Source of the DNA: an uncultured Paenibacillaceae bacterium
Lineage (GTDB): Bacteria > Bacillota > Bacilli > Paenibacillales > K13
Length of the DNA stretch: 64,000 nt
Direction: 5' to 3'
NCBI GenBank assembly: GCA_913056365.1
Contig: CAJXLT010000001.1
Coordinates: 868,001-932,000 of the forward strand
Positions 44,237-52,964 of the stretch are shown in pieces; positions within the stretch are counted from its first letter, which is position 1; every line of letters begins with the position of its first letter. Made by a program: the position numbers and the translations under genes. The notes below the pieces were generated by a model. That model was given only the letters and a program-made list of their open reading frames with translations. It did not search any database and had not been told where the DNA came from.

Positions 44237-46441
44237 TTATGATTCTAGCTTCAACGCTCCGGTATTCGGATCAGCGAGGAGAAGCCGGGCTTTGCGTTCG
44301 CCATTGTGTTCATCCTTGAATTTCAGCAGACTTGTCTTGCCCTTGGTTAGCAAGGAACGCACCATCGCATCGGTCAGGCTCTTGCCGTAGTTGTCCTTCC
44401 AGATAACGAAGGTGCAGCCTTCTCTGAATCGGGAGCAGCCGTATCCCTTGCGCCCAAGGAAGATGTGCCCATCACAGCCGTTGCGGGGACAAGGGGCGAG
44501 ATACCGATCTTGTCCAACTGGCGATGCAGCCTTCGGCTTGCTTGGCGTGCGCTTCGGCTTGCGGTCAGTGCCCCGGCTTCGCGTGCGACTGTCCAGTTCA
44601 TCACCGAAGGCGGATCTTTCCGCACGTTGCTGCAGCCGAACTTTGTCGACAACCATCGCAGCGAACTGTCTGACCTTCTCCATGAATGCCTCGTCTGATG
44701 CGGCTCCGCGTGAAATGTCGTGCAGACGCTTCTCCCACATGCCTGTCATTTCCGGCGAAGTGAGCAGGTTAATGCCGGCTTTGCGAATGACTTCGATTGC
44801 AGTCCGTCCTTTCTGCGTAATCGTAATGCGCTTGCCAGTCATCTGTATATAGCCAACTTGCTTGAGCCGCTCTATAGTCGATGCCCGTGTAGCCGGCGTT
44901 CCCAATCCGCCTTCCTTCATCGCTTCCCGCAACTGTTCATCCTCTACTTGGCGGCCGGCGCTCTCCATCGCTCTCAGCAATGTACCTTCTGTATAAGGCT
45001 TTGGCGGTTGCGTTTCCTTCTCCTTCGCTTCTGCCTGTATGCAGCTTACCTCATCGGTCGTGTTGAGAACGAAAGGGATATCAATTTCTGTCGTTTCCTC
45101 ATCCTGTTCGGACTTGGCTTGTGCTCGCTTCTTAGCATCCTGCTTCTGCTCCAATACCTTCCAGCCGAGCTGTAACCGTTCCTTAACTGTCGTTTTGAAT
45201 CTATGCGACTTGACCTCTGTCCATACGGTGTGCACGTTGTACACAGCAGGCGGATGGAAATGACTGAGAAACCGCCTGACGATCAACTCGTAGAGCTTCG
45301 CTTCATCTGCCCCGAGCTTACCGGCCCGTTTCAGCGTAGGGAGAATCGCGTGATGGTCTTCCACCTTCGCCGGATTGCATACCTGCTTATTGTTCTTATG
45401 CACGTAGCGACTATCAGCTGTCTGTGCAAGCTCGCTGTACGCCGACTGTTGTATCATATTGAGCGCCCGATGCATATCCGGAATGTTCTGTTCTGTCACA
45501 TAGTTCGAGTTCGTACGCGGATAGGAAATGACTTTGTGCTTTTCATACAACGCCTGTGCCACATCCAAAGTTTTCTTAGCCGAATAGCCGAACTTGGCAT
45601 TGGCTTCACGCTGCAGCAATGTCAGGTCATACAGCTTGGGTGGATATTCCTTGCTTTCCTTCTTGTCGTATTGCTGGATGCGCCCGGGTTGACCAGACGT
45701 CTCCTGCACAATACGATCAGCCAGCTTCGGCTCCTCGATTCGCTCCCCTTGCCAGTGGCCAGTATAGGTCGTCTGATGCTGCTGGAACGAAGCGGATACC
45801 CCGTAAAATTTCTTAGCGTCGAACGATTCGATCTGCTTCTGTCGATCATAAATAAGCGCAAGTACAGGCGTTTGCACCCGTCCTACGGAAAGCAGCACTT
45901 GATGCTTCGTCGTTAAGGCTCTTGTACCGTTCATGCCGATTAGCCAATCCGCCTCGCTGCGCGCTCTGGCTGCCCGTGTCAAATGCTCATAATCAGCGCC
46001 ATCTCGTAGCTCATCGAATCCTCTGCGAATCGTTGCTGGTGTCAGATCCGAAATCCACAGCCGCTGCACGGGATGCCGCAGCTTCAGATGCTGCTGTATC
46101 AAGTAGAAGATATATTGGCCTTCTCGCCCTGCATCGCATGCATTGACGATTTTGTCACATTGCTTGGCGAGGTCTGCAATCACCTTCAGTTGATCTTTCG
46201 TCTTGCTGTAGGGTGTGAGCTTGAAGGAACGCGGCATAATCGGAAGATCCTCCAATCGCCACTTCTTGTACTTGTCATCATACTTGTCCGGTTCAGCTAA
46301 GCTGATCAGATGCCCGATCGCCCATGTAATGATATGCCGCTCGCCTTCGATATAAGTGCGTTGATTACGAGCTTTCGGTTCGATCACGGCTGCAATATTT
46401 CGTCCCATATCTGGTTTTTCTGCTATCACTAAAGTTTTCAT
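44237..46441 (-). CDS. topB: Second DNA topoisomerase III (type IA)
   Basis: A 734-residue type IA topoisomerase: Toprim start MKTLVIAEKPDMGRNIA, acidic motif CDAGREGQYIFY, catalytic Tyr307 in ISYPRTNSNY, and a C-terminal zinc-ribbon-like CPRNGCDG...CSRFREGC followed by a short unknown domain. The start is uncertain. ATG 46441 fits the family but has no ribosome site. TTG 46459 is in frame, 12 bases after AAGGGA. It differs clearly from the TopB at 16960-19140 (single zinc motif, different linker, insertion near residue 430), so the pair is not a recent duplication. Confidence 0.9.
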   Translation of the reverse strand: MKTLVIAEKPDMGRNIAAVIEPKARNQRTYIEGERHIITWAIGHLISLAEPDKYDDKYKKWRLEDLPIMPRSFKLTPYSKTKDQLKVIADLAKQCDKIVNACDAGREGQYIFYLIQQHLKLRHPVQRLWISDLTPATIRRGFDELRDGADYEHLTRAARARSEADWLIGMNGTRALTTKHQVLLSVGRVQTPVLALIYDRQKQIESFDAKKFYGVSASFQQHQTTYTGHWQGERIEEPKLADRIVQETSGQPGRIQQYDKKESKEYPPKLYDLTLLQREANAKFGYSAKKTLDVAQALYEKHKVISYPRTNSNYVTEQNIPDMHRALNMIQQSAYSELAQTADSRYVHKNNKQVCNPAKVEDHHAILPTLKRAGKLGADEAKLYELIVRRFLSHFHPPAVYNVHTVWTEVKSHRFKTTVKERLQLGWKVLEQKQDAKKRAQAKSEQDEETTEIDIPFVLNTTDEVSCIQAEAKEKETQPPKPYTEGTLLRAMESAGRQVEDEQLREAMKEGGLGTPATRASTIERLKQVGYIQMTGKRITITQKGRTAIEVIRKAGINLLTSPEMTGMWEKRLHDISRGAASDEAFMEKVRQFAAMVVDKVRLQQRAERSAFGDELDSRTRSRGTDRKPKRTPSKPKAASPVGQDRYLAPCPRNGCDGHIFLGRKGYGCSRFREGCTFVIWKDNYGKSLTDAMVRSLLTKGKTSLLKFKDEHNGERKARLLLADPNTGALKLES

Positions 46442-46642
46442 CTTATAACGATTCGTCAATATTCTGCAAAATCCCTTCCCATGCAGCAGTTTGTGCGCTT
46501 AGGATTAATACGAAGGACTCGTGCTAAGCAGACATGTGTCGTTATGCATAGTCGCATAGAGGAGCTCATTCGCAAAGGAACTGTCAAGTGAAAGGGGGAC
46601 AGCCGGTCGGCGATTTATACGAATGGGGTGATAATCAAGTCT

Positions 46643-47314
46643 ATGAAAATTCGCGTCCTATTGATCGATGAAGATGCGGAATGGAGAGAGCAAACCAAAG
46701 GGTATTTGGAACAAACAGAAGACATATGGCTCGTTGGAGCCGTTGCCACCATGCAAGCAGCTATGGCTGTCGTCACCTACTTGGATGTAGATGTACTGCT
46801 TTGGTCACCCCCCTGTCAAGGGAAGGAGGAGCACTTCGATTGGATACAAGAAGTGCAAGAACAGAAAGCGGGTGTGAAGGTCATTGTGCTGTCCGATTCG
46901 CAGGAAGGCAAGCTGGTGTGGAATTCCTTGCTATATGGAGCGATGAATTATGTGGTCAAATCTTCCGGGCATGATGAAATCCTGACTGTCATCCGTGAAG
47001 CGCTAAGTGAACAAGCATCGATTCACTATTCTGCAGCCGCTGCGCTTCGCAGCGAATTCTCCCGATTACTCAAGGAACGAACGCAGAAGCTGCTCACCGC
47101 TCAGGAGAAGAAGCTGCTCGCCTATGTGTATCTGGGGAAGAACACTGCAGAAATTCAGGAGCTGCTGCGCATCGAGGAGCATTCGATCAGCAATTATATT
47201 ACATCTATTAATCGCAAGCTGCGTACGAAAAATCGCAAGGAGGCTGCACATAAGGCGATGCAGAAGCGATTGCTGGACGATTGTCTTGCAACTTTACAAA
47301 ACTCCTGTGTCTGA
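46643..47314 (+). CDS. Atypical LuxR/NarL-type response regulator (no phospho-acceptor Asp)
   Basis: A 223-residue regulator. The receiver keeps the acidic pair in LLIDEDAEW and the Lys in VVKSSGHDE, but the acceptor position, residue 54, is Trp (VDVLLWSPP). The C-terminal LuxR-type helix-turn-helix is present: LTAQEKKLLAYVYLGKNTAE ... EEHSISNYITSINRKL. Without the Asp it cannot be activated in the normal way; such receivers may bind a ligand or act constitutively. It sits just upstream of the exporter and biosynthetic genes, so it is the best candidate for the cluster regulator. ATG 46643 is chosen, with GGGGTGA ahead. Confidence 0.82.
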   Translation: MKIRVLLIDEDAEWREQTKGYLEQTEDIWLVGAVATMQAAMAVVTYLDVDVLLWSPPCQGKEEHFDWIQEVQEQKAGVKVIVLSDSQEGKLVWNSLLYGAMNYVVKSSGHDEILTVIREALSEQASIHYSAAAALRSEFSRLLKERTQKLLTAQEKKLLAYVYLGKNTAEIQELLRIEEHSISNYITSINRKLRTKNRKEAAHKAMQKRLLDDCLATLQNSCV

Positions 47315-47439
47315 ATGAGGGGGTACGTATCAATCTCCTGCATCGAATCGGGGGCGTACCTGAATGGCAAAATGCTTTACTATAAAAAACAAGAAAAGCC
47401 GATTGGATCTATACATAACAGAGGAGGAAGGAAGCTTCT

Positions 47440-48978
47440 GTGAGCACACCCAAAGTATCTGCAGGTGTATTAACCGCTCTAATGCTGTCGATGCTGCTGG
47501 CAGCTTTGGATCAGACGATTGTAGCTACTGCAATGCCGCAAATCGCAAGCGAAATGGGGGATATGACATACTATTCATGGATTTTCTCAATCTATATGAT
47601 TGCTGAGCTCATGGCGATGCCAATCTTCGGCAAGCTAAGCGATCTGTACGGTCGCAAGCGTATGTTTCTGATTGGACAAGCGTTATTCATCATAGGCTCA
47701 GCGTTATGCGGCTATGCAGATTCGTTAATTGAGCTTGTCTTGTACCGCGGCATTCAAGGAATTGGCGCAGGAGCGATTATGCCTATCGCTTTCGCAATCG
47801 TCTTCGATTTATTTCCGGCAGACAAGCGAGCGCGGATGCAGGCTTTCCTCGCTGCGGTGTTCGGCATCGCCAGCGTATTCGGACCGATCATCGGCGCGGT
47901 GCTGACCGCTTACTTACATTGGCGCTGGATCTTCTATATGAATGTGCCGTTAGGAGTGCTGGCCGTTCTACTGCTAATTCGGTATTACAAGGAGACGTAT
48001 GTTCGCCGTCATTCGATGCTCGACCTGCCAGGCTTGGTGCTGCTGTTCGGCTCGCTTGCTGCTCTGCTGCTTGCGTTCGAATGGGCAGGTTCGTCGTTCA
48101 GTTGGCTGTCGCCGCAAACTGCGGCAATTATAGGGGCATTCTTTATTCTGTTCGTGGTGTTCCTGCGGGTAGAACGAAAAGCTGCAGAGCCCTTCATTCC
48201 ACTGCACTTGTTCAGCAGCAAGCGGTTCGCGATCAGCCAGCTTGTCGGACTTCTGCAAGGAGCTGTCATGATGGTAACGATTATGTTCATCCCATTGTAC
48301 ATGCAGCTCGCATCACCGAACGGAGTTGCCGCTTCCGGCTACATCTTGATGCCGATGATGATTGGCCTTGTCCTATGCACGGTCATTGGCGGCAGGCTTG
48401 TAGAGCGCTGGACCTATCGGCAAGCACTGTTGTTAGCCGGGTTGCTCATTATGTGCGGAACATTGTTGCTTGGTGCCATGCATGTGATTCAGGCTGATTG
48501 GTTGCTGATAGGCGGCTTAATCGTGCTGGGCGGCGGATTAGGCTTGTCGTTCCCAATTCTGTTCACGACATCGCTACATGGAGCAGAGCAAGAGCACCGC
48601 GGCACGATCAATGCGCTCGTCCCTTTCTTTCGCAGTATTGGCGGCGTAATCGGTGTCAGTATATTCGGTACTATCCAGCTTCACCGCTTCGCTAACAGCG
48701 CAACTGGGGATAGCGGTGTATCCCAGAATGATCTGCAAGCAATCCATGCATGGCTGCAGCATAGCGGCGGAGGCGATCCAAACTTGCAGCTTCTATCGGA
48801 GCATCTCGCTGATTCGATCATTTGGGTATTCCAAGCAAGTGCAGGGGTAGCGCTGTTATCACTGGCAGCAGGGCTATGGATTGGACGCGAACGATTGATG
48901 ATTCCCCCGGAACCGCAGACGAGTGAGACTGAGCATACGCACAGTCGGACACATGCCAGACAGCCGGGAGAAGTGTAA
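47440..48978 (+). CDS. DHA2-family MFS exporter (EmrB/QacA type, 14 TM)
   Basis: A 512-residue multidrug-type antiporter. GTG 47440 follows GGAGGAAGG. Motif D1 is present as LDQTIVATAMPQI, and motif A as GKLSDLYGRKRMF; 14 hydrophobic segments are visible. It is the first gene of the codirectional run leading into the biosynthetic cluster and ends 94 bp before the first ACP. The inferred role is export of the cluster product, also giving self-protection. A general drug-efflux role cannot be excluded. Confidence 0.88.
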   Translation: MSTPKVSAGVLTALMLSMLLAALDQTIVATAMPQIASEMGDMTYYSWIFSIYMIAELMAMPIFGKLSDLYGRKRMFLIGQALFIIGSALCGYADSLIELVLYRGIQGIGAGAIMPIAFAIVFDLFPADKRARMQAFLAAVFGIASVFGPIIGAVLTAYLHWRWIFYMNVPLGVLAVLLLIRYYKETYVRRHSMLDLPGLVLLFGSLAALLLAFEWAGSSFSWLSPQTAAIIGAFFILFVVFLRVERKAAEPFIPLHLFSSKRFAISQLVGLLQGAVMMVTIMFIPLYMQLASPNGVAASGYILMPMMIGLVLCTVIGGRLVERWTYRQALLLAGLLIMCGTLLLGAMHVIQADWLLIGGLIVLGGGLGLSFPILFTTSLHGAEQEHRGTINALVPFFRSIGGVIGVSIFGTIQLHRFANSATGDSGVSQNDLQAIHAWLQHSGGGDPNLQLLSEHLADSIIWVFQASAGVALLSLAAGLWIGRERLMIPPEPQTSETEHTHSRTHARQPGEV

Positions 48979-49072
48979 GACGCAGGTATGGAAAGGAGGT
49001 GAGTTACTTCTTACGCACGCACGTTGAACGAAAACGTATTCTCTATGAACAATCCAAAGGAGGTTATAGGAA

Positions 49073-49348
49073 ATGGAAATCAAAGCGGGTACGAGTGGTG
49101 CCGAGGTAGAGGCCTTCATTCGCCAAGTATGTAAGGATAAAATGAATGTCGAGGTACCGGAGAAGGTCGATCCGGCTGAGCCGATTGAGCAGGCGTTTGA
49201 ACTGGATTCGATCTCGATGTTTGAACTGATTGTCAACCTAGAAGAGGCGTACGGCATCCGGATTGCGGATGCGGAGGTAGAGCAAGTCGGGAACATGAAT
49301 CTCGAAGAGCTTGCCGGTTATCTGGAAGGACGGCAAGCAAGTGGATAG
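49073..49348 (+). CDS. Acyl carrier protein 1
   Basis: A 91-residue acidic four-helix carrier. The phosphopantetheine attachment site is Ser46 in ELDSISMFELI; the final helix reads MNLEELAGYLEG. AAAGGAGG is 9 bases before the ATG. It overlaps the ketosynthase start by 8 bp. In aryl-polyene and dialkylresorcinol systems one ACP carries the growing chain, and this is the likely extender ACP. No phosphopantetheinyl transferase or malonyltransferase is in the cluster, so housekeeping enzymes must serve it. Confidence 0.9.
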   Translation: MEIKAGTSGAEVEAFIRQVCKDKMNVEVPEKVDPAEPIEQAFELDSISMFELIVNLEEAYGIRIADAEVEQVGNMNLEELAGYLEGRQASG

Positions 49349-50537
49349 AACGGTTGTCATTACGGGCTATGGTGTTGTAACGCCGTTCGGACGCGGTACA
49401 GCAAGCTTCGCCAGTACGATATTCGCCGGCAAGCACCAGTTTCGCGCTATACAAGGCTTCGATGTATCACATACATATGCCAAGCGGGGAGCAGAAGCAG
49501 ATATCGCGGGTAAGTCGTATGAGTCGTTCGCCAAGCAATGCACCGACGATGCCCTGCTCATGGCAGGCTTAGACAAGCGTATTTCAAGCGATCAGGACAA
49601 GCTTCGTAAGGCAGCAGTTGCAGTAGGCAATTTGGGTGACGGCATACGGGCTGAGGAATTTTATCGTGCGCGCTTTATGTCGGATAAGCACAACGGCACG
49701 AAGCCGACGGGTATTGCAGAACGAAATCCGTTCGCTCAAGCCGATCTGGTTGCCGCTTATATTGGCTCAGAAGCACGACGGCTTGCCTTCACGAACGCTT
49801 GTGTCGCCTCTGCGAATGCGATTGGATACGGCTTTGATTTGATACGCAGCGGTCGTGCAGATTTGGTGCTCGCTGGCGGCATTAATGTATTGCATCCGCT
49901 CGTCTATTACAACTTTGATTCAAGCCGCGCCATGGCGGACGATGTCGTCAGACCATTCTCCGCAGAGCGGACCGGCTTGTTAATCGGCGATGGTGCAGCG
50001 ATGCTCGTCATGGAGTCTGAAGCGCACGCTCGTGCGCGATCTGCTATGCCGATTGCGGAGCTGTGCGGCTGGGGAATTAGTGCGGACGGCTATCACATTA
50101 CACGACCAGAGCCTAATGGAGAAGGCTTGGTACGATCGATGCGCATGGCGTTGAAGCAGGCAAGCTGTGCCGTCGAAGAAATCGATTACGTCAATGCCCA
50201 CGGTACAGGCACGCCGCTGAATGACATTGCGGAAACACGCGCGATGAAGAAGATGTTCGGGGAGCATGCTTATCACATTCCTGTCAGCTCTACGAAGTCT
50301 ACGACCGGTCATATGCTGGAGGCTACTGGGGCGGTCGAAGCGGTAATCAGCTTATACGCGATGGAGCGCGGTATGATGCCGCCAACCGCGAATTATGTGG
50401 GACCAGATGAGGAATTGGATCTCGATTATGTAACGGAGGGACCGCGTAGCAAAGCATTGCATACCGTCTTGTCCAATTCGTGCGCGTTCGGTGGCAACAA
50501 TTGCAGTCTGTTGTTTCGAAGGAGGGATGCCGGATGA
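49341..50537 (+). CDS. Beta-ketoacyl-ACP synthase (KS-alpha, FabF-like)
   Basis: A 398-residue condensing enzyme with complete active site: Cys154 in TNACVASA, His287 in NAHGTGTP, Lys319 and His324 in KSTTGHMLEAT. GTG 49341 is the start (GGAAGGA 10 bases ahead), overlapping the ACP stop. It catalyses Claisen condensation with malonyl-ACP. Paired with the half-length KS encoded immediately downstream (ATGA overlap) it should form a KS/CLF heterodimer, as in aryl-polyene and type II polyketide systems. Confidence 0.92.
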   Translation: MDRTVVITGYGVVTPFGRGTASFASTIFAGKHQFRAIQGFDVSHTYAKRGAEADIAGKSYESFAKQCTDDALLMAGLDKRISSDQDKLRKAAVAVGNLGDGIRAEEFYRARFMSDKHNGTKPTGIAERNPFAQADLVAAYIGSEARRLAFTNACVASANAIGYGFDLIRSGRADLVLAGGINVLHPLVYYNFDSSRAMADDVVRPFSAERTGLLIGDGAAMLVMESEAHARARSAMPIAELCGWGISADGYHITRPEPNGEGLVRSMRMALKQASCAVEEIDYVNAHGTGTPLNDIAETRAMKKMFGEHAYHIPVSSTKSTTGHMLEATGAVEAVISLYAMERGMMPPTANYVGPDEELDLDYVTEGPRSKALHTVLSNSCAFGGNNCSLLFRRRDAG

Positions 50538-51253
50538 ATCATGCGGAAGCGAAGGTGGAATGTGGGATTCAAGTTGATGCGGATAGTATGCTTCAGCAAT
50601 CGATCGTGATCTCTGCCATGCATCATCAACGAGCGGATGAACAGCTTCCTGAGATTAGAGGCTTCGTGCGCTCACCATTCAATCCGCTTGTCTACCACAG
50701 TGTCCAGCAAGCGGTGCTAGCGGCTGGCATGCAGCACGGTAGCTGGCCGGATAGTTCCCGCATAGGCATCGTACTAGGAAGCATGTTCATTGACGCCGTT
50801 ACAGAGGAGGAGAGCTGGCGCGATCTATTACAGGGCAAGAAGCTCAGTCCGATCATGTTCCCCCAATCCGTACCTAGCGCCATCATCGGACTGCTTGCAA
50901 GAGATTTGTCCATTCATGGTCCGATGAGCTGTATCAGCGCAAGCCAAGACAGCTGGAGCATCATGCTGGACATGGCGCAAGCTTGGATTGCAGACGATTA
51001 TGCAGACATCGTCGTACTGACGGTATGCGAAGTGCCTTCGCTGCGCAGCGAAGCATGGGAGGAGGAGCAAGGCATAAGTCATGACTGGAGCGGTGGAGTA
51101 TGGACGCTTATTGTCGAGAAGCCCGATCAAGCTGTACAGCGTGGACTGCTGGATAGGGCTGTGACCTTTCAACAATTCCGAGATCGTTATGTGGACACGT
51201 CCAGTCCTTGTTGCGGCATGCTAGGCTCCATCTTGGGAAGGAATACGCGATGA
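50534..51253 (+). CDS. Half-length KS-like protein, chain-length-factor type, with Gln in place of active Cys
   Basis: A 239-residue protein corresponding only to the N-terminal half of a ketosynthase (Ketoacyl-synt_2 type, as in aryl-polyene clusters). Ungapped comparison with the neighbouring KS places Gln138 (SASQDSW) exactly at the active Cys154; there is no NAHGTG or GHMLEA segment. Loss of Cys to Gln is the classic mark of KS-beta/chain-length factors. ATG 50534 overlaps the KS stop and its own stop overlaps the ligase start. Inferred role: partner of the KS that sets chain length. Confidence 0.8.
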   Translation: MNHAEAKVECGIQVDADSMLQQSIVISAMHHQRADEQLPEIRGFVRSPFNPLVYHSVQQAVLAAGMQHGSWPDSSRIGIVLGSMFIDAVTEEESWRDLLQGKKLSPIMFPQSVPSAIIGLLARDLSIHGPMSCISASQDSWSIMLDMAQAWIADDYADIVVLTVCEVPSLRSEAWEEEQGISHDWSGGVWTLIVEKPDQAVQRGLLDRAVTFQQFRDRYVDTSSPCCGMLGSILGRNTR

Positions 51254-52707
51254 GACTGTTAGCAGATAGCAGTGAACGGCTCGCAATTGTATGCGGAAAT
51301 GTCCACATGACGTATGCGCAGTTAGCTGAAGGTGTAGCGGACAAATGCAAGTTGCTTCGACAGGCAGACGCAGCAAGCAAGAGAGTCTTGCTAGACCTTC
51401 CCGATTCTGTAACTTTACTGGAGTGGGTGATCGCTGCCTGGCAGATGCAATGCTGCATTACGATTCTCGATCAGCGCTTGACGGAGCTTGATAAGGAAGA
51501 ACGGATGAGCCAATTTGCTCCGCATGTGCGCATCGCCGCTGTAGCAACAGAGAATCGTATGCTTAGCTTTCAGCCAGCGGTCGAATGGGAACTGCAACGT
51601 CTCCCGTCGCTTGCAGAAAGGGAATGTGCTGCAGCAGAAGTGAATACGCAAGCAGAAGGTGGTGCTGCAGCAAGCAAGGAAGCGATCGTCCTGTTCAGCT
51701 CGGGATCGACGGCGATGCCCAAGGCGATTGTCCGAAACTTCGCCTCACTAGCTGCTGAATGGTCACAATACAGTCTGGAGCCCGGTGCGCCAGACGATAC
51801 ATCCGTCACTTATTGTCTCGTGCCCATTAGTCACGCATTCGGCTTGCTTTCCGCGACATTATTTACATTGCGTCAAGGGGGAATCGTGCTGTTCCCGACT
51901 TCGTTGCAGGCGAACGAGCTAATAACATCGATGCAACTGTGGAATGTAACCCATCTATACGGTGTAGCGTTTCATTATCAGCTGTTAGCACATGGATTGG
52001 AACAGCTTGACCAAGAGGAGCTGCAGTCTCTCCAGCTTCCGCTTATGCTCTCCTCTGGCGGCAGCTTGCCTCCGGAGTTGACTGACATATATCGCAACCA
52101 ATTCGGCCAGGCAATCGGTCAACAATACGGCATGAGTGAAGTCGGCTACATTGCTGTTGATTTCCTAGCCAATGCGCCAGGGTCTGTAGGCAAACCAGCT
52201 TCGCACTTGAAGGGAGAGAAGCGCACAGAGGATGGACAATGGATGATACATCTGGATTTTTGCCCGTATGTCGAAAGCCAGCATAATTGGCTAACCGAAC
52301 ACGGATCAGCTAGTGGCTGGCTGCTGACAGAGGATCAGGTCGAGCTTAATGAACAGGGCTACCTCTATATGAAAGGACGAACGAATGACGAAGTGAGCAT
52401 TGGCGGACTGAAGGTGCGTCTGCAAGAGATCGAGCAGGCGGCATTGCGCCATGATCACATAGAAGCTTGCTGTGCAGTCACAGTGCAGCATTCGTCAATC
52501 GGACAAGCGCTTCACTTGTTCGTAGTATGGAACGATCTCGGTAAGGTTCGCGCTTCAGCCCTCCAGCAGTGGCTGCGGACATACTTATCCGATTATAAGA
52601 TTCCCAAGCAAATTCAAACGGTGGAGCGAATTCCCCGATCAGCAGCGGGTAAAGTTCTTCGCTCCCAATTGTTGAAGGAGTGCAGCTATGGATCAACAGG
52701 AGCTTAG
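51250..52707 (+). CDS. AMP-dependent acyl/aryl-ACP ligase (AsbC-like position)
   Basis: A 485-residue ANL-superfamily adenylating enzyme: P-loop IVLFSSGSTAMPKAIV, motif A5 QYGMSEVG, A8 hinge KGRTNDEVSIGGLKV and A10 Lys in PRSAAGKVLR. It activates a carboxylic acid and hands it to a carrier protein. The order ligase, ACP, AsbF-like dehydratase copies the asbC-asbD-(E)-asbF order of petrobactin biosynthesis, so the predicted substrate is 3,4-dihydroxybenzoate. Another aryl or fatty acid cannot be ruled out by sequence alone. Coupled by ATGA to the CLF-like gene. Confidence 0.85.
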   Translation: MRLLADSSERLAIVCGNVHMTYAQLAEGVADKCKLLRQADAASKRVLLDLPDSVTLLEWVIAAWQMQCCITILDQRLTELDKEERMSQFAPHVRIAAVATENRMLSFQPAVEWELQRLPSLAERECAAAEVNTQAEGGAAASKEAIVLFSSGSTAMPKAIVRNFASLAAEWSQYSLEPGAPDDTSVTYCLVPISHAFGLLSATLFTLRQGGIVLFPTSLQANELITSMQLWNVTHLYGVAFHYQLLAHGLEQLDQEELQSLQLPLMLSSGGSLPPELTDIYRNQFGQAIGQQYGMSEVGYIAVDFLANAPGSVGKPASHLKGEKRTEDGQWMIHLDFCPYVESQHNWLTEHGSASGWLLTEDQVELNEQGYLYMKGRTNDEVSIGGLKVRLQEIEQAALRHDHIEACCAVTVQHSSIGQALHLFVVWNDLGKVRASALQQWLRTYLSDYKIPKQIQTVERIPRSAAGKVLRSQLLKECSYGSTGA

Positions 52708-52957
52708 ACAGGAAATAAGAGAAATGGTATCTCGATCTTGCTTTTTCAGCGGAATTCAACCGGATTTACAACCGAGTGAACCGCTTGTCTTGGATTCGAT
52801 GTCTCTCATTATATTGATTCAAGCGCTGGAAGACCGGTATGCAGTGTCGATCGATTATCGTGTTGTCGATTTGCGACACTTCGAGTCGTTAGAACAGATA
52901 GAGCGATTTATTCTCGCCAAGCTAAGAGAACGGCAAACCGTAAGGGAAGGAAGGTGA
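52688..52957 (+). CDS. Acyl (aryl) carrier protein 2, AsbD-like position
   Basis: An 89-residue carrier with phosphopantetheine site Ser37 in LVLDSMSLII and an acidic helix ALEDRYAV. It overlaps the ligase by 20 bp and is followed within 8 bp by the AsbF-like gene. Inferred role: it holds the starter acyl group made by the ligase, while ACP1 carries the extender. The C-terminus is basic (RERQTVREGR). Confidence 0.88.
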   Translation: MDQQELRQEIREMVSRSCFFSGIQPDLQPSEPLVLDSMSLIILIQALEDRYAVSIDYRVVDLRHFESLEQIERFILAKLRERQTVREGR

Positions 52958-52964
52958 TGCAGTC

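Noticed and set aside
48988-49002. Perfect Shine-Dalgarno AAAGGAGGTGA upstream of ACP1 with no ATG start at suitable distance
   Set aside because: Only ATGGAAAGGAGGTGA, a four-codon frame containing the SD itself, lies there. The ACP has its own AAAGGAGG nearer to the start, so this looks like chance or a relic.
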